From positions 1 through 57,836 of the forward strand of contig CAJXRF010000028.1 in NCBI GenBank assembly GCA_913058575.1: a DNA stretch of 57,836 nucleotides, read 5' to 3'. Under the pieces are notes generated by a model. It was given only the letters and a program-made list of their open reading frames with translations, was not told where the DNA came from and made no database searches. The stretch is from an uncultured Bermanella sp. GTDB lineage: Bacteria; Pseudomonadota; Gammaproteobacteria; Pseudomonadales; Oceanobacteraceae. Within the stretch, counting starts at the first letter, position 1; each line of letters opens with the position of its first letter. Below are positions 1-7,848 of the stretch, piece by piece. Position numbers and translations under genes: made by a program.

Positions 1-101
1 CAAAAGTATTTGGACTTGGGTGTTTTGGTTAAGGTTGAGTATAAGTAACCCTTTTCAACTAGGGCGTGGGCTTAAACTGGTATTAATATCAGTTGAGGTT
101 T

Positions 102-131
102 GCCTTTTGATTTCATTAAAAATCAAAAGGC
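102..131 (+). terminator. Hairpin, probable terminator of a gene to the left
   Basis: A perfect 12-bp inverted repeat (GCCTTTTGATTT and its complement) with a 6-base loop is followed on the plus strand by an AT-rich stretch with T runs. It probably ends a plus-strand gene outside the window. It may also stop transcripts leaving prfH on the minus strand. Confidence 0.55.
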
Positions 132-216
132 AATTTATTTTTGTATTTTAAAATCTAGCTCTGCCTTGTTTGCCAGCTAAAGGTAAAGCAAGTCTGCTTT
201 TATTTATATTTCTTAT

Positions 217-825
217 TTATGTCTCTCTAAAGTTTGTACCCTCAAATACCCTTATGGGGTTACCTCTTTCAAATTGTATGTGTTGCAGCCAGCGTTGTTT
301 TTCTTGCTGTGACATATTCTCTTGTGTTTGCTGCTCCAGCTTTTGAAATATTAGCGCTCTGGCTAAGCGTTTATTAGCATGCTGGCTTCGCTCGGTTTCT
401 ATGCGTACTGAAATACCGCTTTCAATATGTGTGGCACGTATGGCGGAGTCAGTAGTATTCACATGCTGCCCACCCGCACCAGACGACCGACAAGCTTGAT
501 ATTGAATGGCCGTATCCATTTCTCGCTCATTTACTTCATATACCTTTCCACTGAAAAACCAATTTTTGCGTTTGTGCGCTGGCCGAAAAGGGCTTTGGCA
601 CTTCCATAACATAGCCCCGCTCCAATTCAAGGACTCTTGCTGGGCCATGTCACCACTTAACTGCAGCAACAGGGATTTATAACCTTGTTTAGATGCCTGC
701 TGGTCGAGTATTGTCAGGCTCACATTTAATGCCTTACATTCTCTTTCCAATACATTAAGAGAAAGCGCAAGCGCCTTACAGCATTCCTCAGGGCCAGTCC
801 CTACTGACAACTGTAATAACATCAT
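217..825 (-). CDS. prfH: Peptide chain release factor H (PrfH)
   Basis: Class I release-factor paralogue of about 202 residues. The GGQ peptidyl-tRNA hydrolysis loop is at residues 118-120, in the context [10 protein letters not shown]. As in the PrfH family it lacks the long N-terminal domain and the stop-codon recognition region of RF1 and RF2. Family knowledge: PrfH releases the nascent chain from ribosomes whose 16S rRNA is cut in the decoding centre, so that the partner RtcB can reseal the cut. The start is placed at 825, where ATGA overlaps the rtcB2 stop by 4 bases with a GGGG-type Shine-Dalgarno upstream; an ATG at 834 is possible but lacks such spacing. It is the second gene of a two-gene operon with rtcB2. 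The assignment is firm. Confidence 0.93.
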   Translation of the reverse strand: MMLLQLSVGTGPEECCKALALSLNVLERECKALNVSLTILDQQASKQGYKSLLLQLSGDMAQQESLNWSGAMLWKCQSPFRPAHKRKNWFFSGKVYEVNEREMDTAIQYQACRSSGAGGQHVNTTDSAIRATHIESGISVRIETERSQHANKRLARALIFQKLEQQTQENMSQQEKQRWLQHIQFERGNPIRVFEGTNFRET

Positions 826-1973
826 GAAGAACATTCCCCGTGAGTTTTAAAGGTTAATACAGGGCGAAGTCTTGCCACTAATTCAATTAGCCCTGCCTCT
901 TGCATATCGGCAATAACGGTTTCGCATTTTTTATAAGCTTGTGGTGCTTCGTCGTATAGCAGTTCTTTATTCCCACATATCACTCGGCTACCAAACGATG
1001 TGCGATATAAATCCTCGCGTTTAAATTTTTTATCTAAACGTCCTTTGCATTCGCCTCGTTTCCACTTGCGCCCAGCACCATGGGCAAGAGAAAATAGACT
1101 TTTAGACGAGGCAATGGGTTTAACCAAGTAGCTATAATCACCGCGAGAACCAGGTATAACAACGTAGCCATTATCACTGGGTGTGGCCCCTTTACGGTGC
1201 AGCCATCCTTCTATGCCATCGATTTTTTTAGCCGACACTAAATTGTGATTAACATCTAAAATGCATTCACCACTTGCCTTAACTGCTTTCATAAATCGTT
1301 TTGCAATTAAAGAGCGGTTTAACTCAGCCCAACACACCGCTTCATCATGCTTTGCCATATAATCAAGGAAGTCATTATCGATCGTTTCCAAACCATCATG
1401 ATTATGAATTGCCACATGATCCATCAATATGGATTGCCCTAACCCTCTTGAGCCCGAATGCACCAGCAACATTAAGCGCTTTTTATCTAGGCCAAGTTCG
1501 TTAAAAGAGTCTTGCTGGTAAACTTCATCAATGGCTTGAAATTCAGCAAAGTGATTACCGCCACCAATGGTTCCCAATGAATGATCAAATTGATGGGTCG
1601 TGATTGACTTATTAGCCTTGCCAATAGCTATTTCATCAAGCCAGCTTTTATCTAACGCAGTTTCTATATCCGCTAGTTTCTTCACTATTTTATCTAGGTT
1701 AACTTTCGATGCTACCAAAGACGTTTGCCAAAAGCCCATGCCACAGCCAATGTCATTACCCACCAATGCTGGGTAAATTTTATCTTTGCTAAAAAACGAC
1801 GCGCCAATGGGGTAACCACGCCCCGGATGTAAATCTGGCATACCGGCTACGCGGTGCATACCATTAAGTTGTGATGTTTTAACCAGTTGTTGTATGGCCA
1901 AATCTTCTATCCAAGTTTTTTTGGATGCGATTAAGCATACTGATTTAGTAATTGTCTGGACGCAGTTGTCCAT
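822..1973 (-). CDS. rtcB2: RNA ligase RtcB, RtcB2/PrfH-associated type
   Basis: The 383-residue protein is an RtcB-family 3'-phosphate/5'-OH RNA ligase. Metal-ligand and guanylylation residues are all visible: NDIGC (D74, C77), GGGNH (H141), H172 in HSGSRG, H243 in VNHN, and the guanylylated His of the HGAGR motif (H298). It is shorter than housekeeping RtcB (about 408 in E. coli), as expected for the RtcB2 subgroup that travels with prfH. Known role of that pair: resealing 16S rRNA cleaved in the decoding centre, for example by colicin E3-like toxins. The start at 1973 has an AAAGGA Shine-Dalgarno 8 bases upstream. No RtcR-type activator or RtcA cyclase is nearby, so control is probably local (see the leader at 2046-2087). 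Confidence 0.93.
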   Translation of the reverse strand: MDNCVQTITKSVCLIASKKTWIEDLAIQQLVKTSQLNGMHRVAGMPDLHPGRGYPIGASFFSKDKIYPALVGNDIGCGMGFWQTSLVASKVNLDKIVKKLADIETALDKSWLDEIAIGKANKSITTHQFDHSLGTIGGGNHFAEFQAIDEVYQQDSFNELGLDKKRLMLLVHSGSRGLGQSILMDHVAIHNHDGLETIDNDFLDYMAKHDEAVCWAELNRSLIAKRFMKAVKASGECILDVNHNLVSAKKIDGIEGWLHRKGATPSDNGYVVIPGSRGDYSYLVKPIASSKSLFSLAHGAGRKWKRGECKGRLDKKFKREDLYRTSFGSRVICGNKELLYDEAPQAYKKCETVIADMQEAGLIELVARLRPVLTFKTHGECSS

Positions 1974-2012
1974 ATACCAATCCTTTTATAAATTAATAAA
2001 AAATATGAATTG

Positions 2013-2063
2013 GCAGGTCAAAGACCCAATAGACGAGATATCGCTTTAGGAAAGTGGACCTGC
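2013..2063 (-). promoter_or_regulatory. Stem-loop in the rtcB2-prfH leader, candidate attenuator
   Basis: GCAGGTC (2063-2057, inside codons 9-11 of the leader ORF) is exactly complementary to GACCTGC (2019-2013). Eight bases after the second arm comes a run of six T (CATATTTTTTATT), then the rtcB2 Shine-Dalgarno. The second arm can alternatively pair with GGTC just upstream (GGTC-TTT-GACC). A leader-peptide arm plus mutually exclusive pairing is the layout of an attenuator. That it works as one is inference. Confidence 0.45.
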
Positions 2064-2087
2064 AAAGGGTGTTAAATTGTTAATCAT
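2046..2087 (-). CDS. 13-residue leader peptide upstream of rtcB2
   Basis: The ORF reads MINNLTPFAGPLS then TAA. It is preceded by a consensus AAGGAGG with a 6-base spacer, one of the best ribosome binding sites in the window. It ends 72 bases before the rtcB2 start codon. Its last codons form one arm of the 2013-2063 stem-loop. Too short to be an ordinary gene, it fits a regulatory leader whose translation controls rtcB2-prfH. The Shine-Dalgarno and pairing are seen; the function is inferred. Confidence 0.5.
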   Translation of the reverse strand: MINNLTPFAGPLS

Positions 2088-2159
2088 GGTAAACCTCCTT
2101 TACAGTAAATAAGAATAGAAATTGAAGGTGGCGATACTAATTAGGTTACTTGCTAATTG

Positions 2160-2171
2160 CAATACGTATTG
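2160..2171. promoter_or_regulatory. 12-bp palindrome, possible operator
   Basis: CAATACGTATTG is a perfect 12-bp palindrome about 73 bases upstream of the leader ORF start, where the promoter of rtcB2-prfH is expected. I see no sigma-54 (-24/-12) motif like that of RtcR-controlled rtc operons. It could be an operator for an unlinked regulator or simply chance in AT-rich DNA. Confidence 0.25.
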
Positions 2172-2419
2172 GTAAATTTTTTATCATTGTTAAATTTAGC
2201 GATATGATAGCGAAGCCTCATGCTAGGGTTATTAAATTCACACATACAGGCTGTTGAGTAGCTGAACGCGAAATGATAACCGATGTTTACTTGCCAATTG
2301 AATAACCATCGAAATCTAGAAACAAAAATCATAGCAAAGATTTGCCTTAAAGGTAGCTTAGCATGTAACTTATGAATGATTTCTACAAATACTAAAGCCA
2401 TGCATTTCAAGGATGATAT

Positions 2420-2752
2420 ATGATCTTAATTTATGGAATTAAAGAACAGCTAAACCCAATTAAAGCGCAACTATCTAATGTTATACATGACTGCATGCAG
2501 TCTGTATTGGGGATGCCAGAGGATAAACGGGCCCACCGTTTCTTTCCCATGGAACAAGAAGACTTTTATTCACCTGGCGGGCGCAGCGATGCCTATACTG
2601 TTATTGAAATTAATATGATGGCTGGGCGAAAGATTGAAACTCAAAAGCAACTCATTAAAAATCTGTTTAAAGAACAAGCACCACACCAATGGGGATTTCG
2701 CGGTATGACTGGGGATGAAGTTAGTGACCTTAAATACAAGGTGAATGTGTAA
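2420..2752 (+). CDS. Tautomerase-family protein, shortened and lacking Pro1
   Basis: The sequence follows the Tautomerase_2 pattern known from intact homologues: IYGIKEQLNPIKAQLS, then EDKRAHRFFP, then YTVIEINMMAGR, ending in HQWGFRGMTGDE and KYKVNV. Two things are odd. The usual catalytic N-terminal proline is absent: the protein begins Met-Ile, and an in-frame stop just upstream excludes a longer start. About 15-20 residues usually found between the LIKNLF helix and the HxWGxRG motif are missing, without a frameshift. An AAGGA Shine-Dalgarno precedes the ATG. It may be an inactive remnant or have changed function; 110 residues compares with about 130 in relatives as I recall them. Confidence 0.65.
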   Translation: MILIYGIKEQLNPIKAQLSNVIHDCMQSVLGMPEDKRAHRFFPMEQEDFYSPGGRSDAYTVIEINMMAGRKIETQKQLIKNLFKEQAPHQWGFRGMTGDEVSDLKYKVNV

Positions 2753-3026
2753 TCTGTCTCTTGATTTACCACAATTAAATTGACGCATAATAGTAGTCAC
2801 ATATCAGCCTACATCATATTTAATCACATCATAGCCGTTCAATGAAAAGGTATGATGCTACAGTGACTACCGGGAACTTAGTGAAAACCCTTGAAGGTTA
2901 AATCTTGCCAAAAAGGGTCATACTAGAATTTGAAAGCTTTTATTCAACAAAACGCTATTACTATTCAGCTGAGCACCAGTCGCTAACTAAGCTTAGAAAT
3001 AAAATTACTAAGGGTTGGGCAAGTTA

Positions 3027-3476
3027 CTATTGTTCAGCATAAAATTGTTGCACTAGTGATTGATTAACTGCTTCGCAATACGTAAGAATTCCTGTACTAT
3101 TTATACCAACTTTTAAATCCCATTTATTAGGATTGCTTTTTACCAAGCTCATCCCTCTACTGCATTCCTTTAAGTAATAAGTTTCTTCAATTGTAGATGA
3201 GTGCAAATAAAATTGAGCGCTTATTTCGCTAAAAACAGTCGTCTCACTTATGTCGGCAGGAACCTCTTCTGAACCCTCTCTTACCCAGCCAGATAGATGA
3301 ATATATTGGTCAACAATATAACATTTTGTACTAGCAGGCTCTACAGTATTTCTTATACAGCTATATGTGCCATGTAATAATTTGTCAAAGACATGGTAAT
3401 CTTGCTCACTGCTTACAGCCAATGCAGGTTTTAATACCAGCAAAATAAAACTAGGTATTAAGCACAATTTTTTCAT
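3027..3476 (-). CDS. Exported protein of unknown function
   Basis: About 149 residues starting at MKKLCLIPSF, chosen because AAGGA lies 11 bases upstream; a start at 3497 would put charged residues before the signal. A typical signal peptide ends near ALA. The mature part has five cysteines and no domain I recognise. Located between a convergent intergenic region and the large repeat lipoprotein, on the same strand as the latter and 45 bases downstream of it, so the two may be cotranscribed. Confidence 0.7.
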   Translation of the reverse strand: MKKLCLIPSFILLVLKPALAVSSEQDYHVFDKLLHGTYSCIRNTVEPASTKCYIVDQYIHLSGWVREGSEEVPADISETTVFSEISAQFYLHSSTIEETYYLKECSRGMSLVKSNPNKWDLKVGINSTGILTYCEAVNQSLVQQFYAEQ

Positions 3477-3521
3477 ATATATTTCATTCCTTAACATTTA
3501 CAGAAACAACCAAACATAAAA

Positions 3522-6422
3522 TTATAGACCTAGAATAATATTCAATTCTTCTTCAGCCATATCCACATCTTCAAACACGCTAGCATCTTGATCATCAATA
3601 TCGCCTGCATAAACTGACAAGTTACGCGGCAATGTTCTTCCCAAACATTGCACCGATAAAGGAACTGCACTATTTCCGTGACCGTCTTGATCAAGATCTT
3701 CAAAAAGAGCCAAACGTTGAAATACGTTTACACCTGTTTCAGGATCATCATTGCAATCAATTCGCCAAGGTTTCTTTTCACTGTAATTAGCAGGTAGCGC
3801 CTCCCCTGTACACATAGGAACAGAGTTAGGCATCTCACTTAAATAACCATCACCATCTGCATCTTGATAATTGGCAATTTTAACTTGCCATATGTTTTCA
3901 TTTTCATCATTACAGTCCGCACGATTCGTCGCATACCCCCCCGGCAGTTGATTTCCCGCACATAATTGCAGACTTTCTCCAGCCCCAAATCCATCGCCAT
4001 CTTTATCTGTATAACCCTGTCTCATCCTATAAAAAGCAGCATCGTTATCATTACAATCACTGCCTATATTTGAAAATTTATCTGGGATATTTGCACCTAT
4101 GCATTGAGTAGCACCTATACCTACTCCCACATTATCTCCATCTTCATCTACAAACAGCTCTACTGACCGGTAGACTTGGGAACCACTTTCAATGGAGTCA
4201 TCACAATCACCAATTGGATGCCAACTGTTATTATTATTTAAAAACCCTCTAGGTAAATAGTTTGAACTGCACACCGTACTGCCTTGAGGCGCCTGCACAA
4301 GGTGATGATCACTATCCGCATCGCGATAGGTGTAACTCAACTCTTTATATATTTGGCGATTGGTGTCATCACAATCATTGGGAAAAGAGCCCAAGCCAGA
4401 GGGGATTTGCGTACCAATGCAATAGTCCTCACCAGTACCGACCCCGTAGTTATCTCCGTCTAAGCTGGTGTAGAGCTTTTTTGTTCTGTATAAAAACCTT
4501 CCTGTCCTAGGATCATCATCACAATCTCCCAATTGTCTTCCCACAGTTGTATCAAAATAGGTTCTAGGTAAGTTATCACCACTGCAAATTGTGTCAGGTT
4601 CAATACTGTCATCTAGATATTTGTCATAGTCTCTATCCCGATAGCGGTAATTTAATTCCTGATAGATTCTGCTATTGCCATCATTGCAATCAGTTCCATT
4701 CTCTGAATACTGCTGCGGAATATTATCCCCTATGCAAAGTGAATGACTTTGCCCTGCACCATGTTTGTCACCATCTATATCTGTGAACAAAGCTACATTT
4801 CGATAGACTTTTCGACCACTTTCAGCACTATCATCACAGTCGCCAATACTTTTATCCTGAGCTGAAATTAAATGGGTATTGGGTAAGGCTTCACCACTGC
4901 AAACTAGGCTAGGAGTTGGTAACTGCACAACATAATCATCTTGATCTAAATCTAAAAATTCATATGCTAGGTTCTGGAATATTTGATCATTATCGTCATT
5001 ACAATCACCCACTACTTGATCTTGGGCTGTTAAAAAATAACCATTAGGAAGGGTATCACCACTGCATACTTGCTCTGTTTGAGACGTTTGCTCTAAATAA
5101 CCATCTAAGTCAGCGTCACGATAGTGATAAGGCAAAGATTGAAAGACATTTTCATCTTCATCATTACAATCACCTGGCACACTTGAAAAGTTATTAGGTA
5201 ATGCAGAACCTATGCATAGGTTCTGTTCAGAGCCGCTACCAAATGAATCACCATCGGCATCACTAAAAAGATTAACAGAACGATATATGTTAGCCCCTGT
5301 TACAGGGCTATCGTCACAGTCATTGGCATTGCTCGAAAAGTGATTGGGTAACGTGGCACCGATGCATAGCTGCTGGATAGACCCTACTCCATAGGAGTCG
5401 CCATCTTCATCGGTAAAAAGACCTACTGAACGGTAAACTTCACTACCTGTAATAGAATCATCATTGCAATCCCCTAACGATTTACCAACGGCCGTTGCTA
5501 AATAACTGCTGGGTAAATTTTTACCTGTACAAATTTTACCAACTTGAGGCAGTTGAATGATGTGATTATCAAGATCCATGTCCCGATAAAGAAAGCTCAG
5601 CTCTTGATATTTACTACTATCCTCATCATTGCAATCACCACTTTGTACTGAGTATTGAGCAGGAACTGAGTCACCGATGCAAAGTTGTTGGCCGTTACCA
5701 CTGCCTAAGTGATCGCCATCTTTATCACTAAATAACTCTACTGTTTGGTAAACCTTTGCGCCCGTCGTTGAATTATCATCACAGTCACCCACCCATTTAC
5801 CTTGCGCATGCGCTAAATAGGTACTGGGAAGACTCATACCAGTACAAATTGTTTGGGAGTGAGGCAATGCAACTAGATGGTTATCTTGGTCTTCATCTCT
5901 AAAGGTGAAGGCAAGCTCTTGATATGAGTTAGGATCCAAGTCATTACAATCAGTACCAACAACAGAAAAGCCATTAGGTATCTGAGTTCCAATGCAATGC
6001 TGGGAAGCTATGCCTGCGCCTATCTGGTCTTGATCATTGTCGTTAAAAAGGTTGGCATACCGATAGACATGCAAGCCTGTTTCAGATGAATCATCACAAT
6101 CCCCTACTGTTTTTCCTATGGCAGACGTTAGATACCCTAAAGGGAGTTGGGAATCTGTACAAATCAATTGATTTTGAGCAAAGGGAATTACATAACCATC
6201 TTGATCTTGATCTTGAAATTGGTAGGAGAGGGTCTGCCAGCGATTGGAATCTTGGGGGGCGCAATCGAATTCATCTTCGATACCATCGTTATCGCTGTCT
6301 ATTAAGATAAGATTATTAGCATCTTGATTAGGAGTAGATGTTGAGCTTTCTTCATTGTCGTTGATACAGCCAGTTAAACTAATCAACGATACCCATATAA
6401 TAACTTTCCATACAAACTGCAT
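3522..6422 (-). CDS. Large lipoprotein of tandem DCDD/DGDG (MopE-like) repeats
   Basis: A protein of about 966 residues. A signal peptide ends in the lipobox SLTGC (Cys19), so it is a lipoprotein facing the periplasm or cell surface. The rest is built of about 18 units, each with an acidic cluster (DxDxDG-like), a conserved Cys, a Leu/Ile-Pro and a final DCDD or DCND; I count 16 exact DC[DN]D sites, an initial DCAP and a terminal DIDD. Units alternate between a YRDxDxD form and an LFxDxDGDxxGxG form, giving a roughly 96-residue super-repeat. This matches the putative metal-binding motif seen in MopE-related and thrombospondin type 3-like calcium-binding proteins; bound ions are inferred. A GTG three bases upstream (6425) is an alternative start. 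No catalytic domain is seen. Confidence 0.85.
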   Translation of the reverse strand: MQFVWKVIIWVSLISLTGCINDNEESSTSTPNQDANNLILIDSDNDGIEDEFDCAPQDSNRWQTLSYQFQDQDQDGYVIPFAQNQLICTDSQLPLGYLTSAIGKTVGDCDDSSETGLHVYRYANLFNDNDQDQIGAGIASQHCIGTQIPNGFSVVGTDCNDLDPNSYQELAFTFRDEDQDNHLVALPHSQTICTGMSLPSTYLAHAQGKWVGDCDDNSTTGAKVYQTVELFSDKDGDHLGSGNGQQLCIGDSVPAQYSVQSGDCNDEDSSKYQELSFLYRDMDLDNHIIQLPQVGKICTGKNLPSSYLATAVGKSLGDCNDDSITGSEVYRSVGLFTDEDGDSYGVGSIQQLCIGATLPNHFSSNANDCDDSPVTGANIYRSVNLFSDADGDSFGSGSEQNLCIGSALPNNFSSVPGDCNDEDENVFQSLPYHYRDADLDGYLEQTSQTEQVCSGDTLPNGYFLTAQDQVVGDCNDDNDQIFQNLAYEFLDLDQDDYVVQLPTPSLVCSGEALPNTHLISAQDKSIGDCDDSAESGRKVYRNVALFTDIDGDKHGAGQSHSLCIGDNIPQQYSENGTDCNDGNSRIYQELNYRYRDRDYDKYLDDSIEPDTICSGDNLPRTYFDTTVGRQLGDCDDDPRTGRFLYRTKKLYTSLDGDNYGVGTGEDYCIGTQIPSGLGSFPNDCDDTNRQIYKELSYTYRDADSDHHLVQAPQGSTVCSSNYLPRGFLNNNNSWHPIGDCDDSIESGSQVYRSVELFVDEDGDNVGVGIGATQCIGANIPDKFSNIGSDCNDNDAAFYRMRQGYTDKDGDGFGAGESLQLCAGNQLPGGYATNRADCNDENENIWQVKIANYQDADGDGYLSEMPNSVPMCTGEALPANYSEKKPWRIDCNDDPETGVNVFQRLALFEDLDQDGHGNSAVPLSVQCLGRTLPRNLSVYAGDIDDQDASVFEDVDMAEEELNIILGL

Positions 6423-6714
6423 CACTTAAAACCTATCCTTGGAATTCGGCAAATATTACAGATAAAAGTATCAATATTGAACAGCTAAAAACTATTTTTA
6501 TTCATTAATTACCAAGTCAAGGTTATAAAATTACTAATTTATTGTATTAAATTCACTGTCCGTAGATTTACAATCCAATTGCTTCAAATTTTTCATTTTC
6601 CTAAGCAGCCTTTAGCTTTAGCCACAGTAATTTCTTATATAGAATAGCCAACGATTTTCATTACTCATTAGACACCACACATAATTGATTAAAAACTAAA
6701 TCAAAGGGAAATAC

Positions 6715-7607
6715 ATACATTTAAGAAGTATCACTTTAATCCTTGCCACACTACTACTGGTAGGCTGCAAGCCATTTTTAGGGGAAAAAGTTGAAGTACC
6801 GCCCGCCCATATAGGTAAAGTATTAACAAAAGATGGTTATAAAGTAGACGATGTTTTTCCTTCTCGATTTAGATTAGATTTGTGTGTTACTTACTGTGAT
6901 TCTCTTATCTTATTAGAGATGGCTGATAGAAGTAAAACTGAAACCTTTAAATTATTCATGCCAAAAGATCAGCTAAATATGAAGTTTGATGTGCGCATGA
7001 CTGTGGCTGTTAACCCTAAAAAATTTATGGAATTTACGAAAAAATTGCGCCTCATAAAGGAAAAATAATTTTCGAAACTCTGTATAGCACCTATGCTCGC
7101 CCTATTATTCGTGACCAAGTAAGACAGATTATGGCTGAGTATTCTATCAATGAGGTTGCCTCTAACCGTGAGTGCATCCGTAACGAGTTATATGGAAAAG
7201 TATCTAAATCTCTTGAAGATAGTTCACTGACCATTAAACGCTCCGGCTTAGCAGACGTTCAATGTCCTGATGTGATTACGAAAGCTAAAGCAGCCGCAGC
7301 AGAACGTAGAGAGCAAATTTAACGGGAAAGGGCCCAATTTGAAATACAAAAGGTTCAGCAGGAGCGCGCATTAGAAGAAGCCAAAATGACCCGTGAGATT
7401 GAAAAAGAGCGAGCCGAGGCTACTAGAGAAGTGAATAATATTCTGGCCAAATCAGTAACCGACAAATTTTTATCTTACCGCTCACTTGAAGTACTAGAAA
7501 AAATAGCAGAGTCCAAAAATAAAGTGTTTGTACCCATTGAAGCGTTGGGCACAATCGGTTTACAGAAAAGTATCTTTAAAGATGAAGTAAGAAAAACTTC
7601 CCGCTAG
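6715..7607 (+). pseudogene. Broken SPFH/band-7 (prohibitin-like) lipoprotein gene
   Basis: Three consecutive reading-frame pieces together give one protein: a lipoprotein signal (LLLVGC), an N-terminal part with VPPAHIGKVLTKDGY, a middle part with YSTYARPIIRDQVRQ and NRECIRNELYGKV, then an Ala/Glu-rich coiled coil and a KVFVPIEALG tail. This is the order of SPFH-domain membrane proteins. Lesions: no ATG where the AAAGGGAA Shine-Dalgarno expects one (ATA at 6715), a frameshift in the A5 run near 7061-7066, and an in-frame TAA at 7320-7322 where Gln or Glu is expected. Three independent lesions make sequencing error unlikely and pseudogene status probable. Confidence 0.85.
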
Positions 7608-7627
7608 TTTTAACTTACCCATAAAAA

Positions 7628-7654
7628 ACCCATTCACTTTAAAAGTGAATGGGT
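7628..7654 (-). terminator. Rho-independent terminator
   Basis: The perfect 13-bp inverted repeat ACCCATTCACTTT / AAAGTGAATGGGT is followed on the minus strand by TTTTTTAT. It would end minus-strand transcripts from the acyl-CoA dehydrogenase locus, and was probably the original terminator of the duplicated 3' end at 7695-7822. It also sits 20 bases after the SPFH remnant. Confidence 0.85.
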
Positions 7655-7694
7655 AAAGGGCTCTCTTTTTTAAATCATTGGTGCTTAACCGGTT

Positions 7695-7822
7695 TTCAAT
7701 TAAAGCCTGTACTACGAAGCCGCCAGCTCACGTATGATTTCTTCCGAACCACCACTAATAGCGTTCACTCGAACTTCACGATAAATACGTTCAACTTTAC
7801 TGCCCTGCAAATAACATGTGCC
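7695..7822 (-). pseudogene. Duplicated 3' end of an acyl-CoA dehydrogenase gene
   Basis: These 128 bases align without gaps to 7844-7971, the 3' end of the intact dehydrogenase gene, at an offset of 149 bp; I count 18 mismatches (about 86% identity). The reading LQGSKVERIYREVRVNAISG is followed by a TAG where the intact copy has CAG for Gln. Most differences are synonymous or conservative, so this is the tail of a once-functional paralogue rather than a recent slip. It suggests two tandem genes reduced by deletion to one and a stub. Confidence 0.9.
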
Positions 7823-7848
7823 ATATCAAAAAAGTTAGCTGGCTTCAA

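Noticed and set aside
2153-2410. An 85-codon frame on the minus strand upstream of the leader of rtcB2
   Set aside because: No ribosome site, odd composition with many aromatic and Cys residues, and it overlaps the promoter regions of both neighbours.
2842-3043. Plus-strand reading RYDATVTTGNLVKTLEG, stop, then FYSTKRYYYSAEHQSL that looks protein-like
   Set aside because: Interrupted by a stop, matches no family I know, and its end overlaps the 3' end of the gene at 3027. Too weak to call even as a pseudogene.
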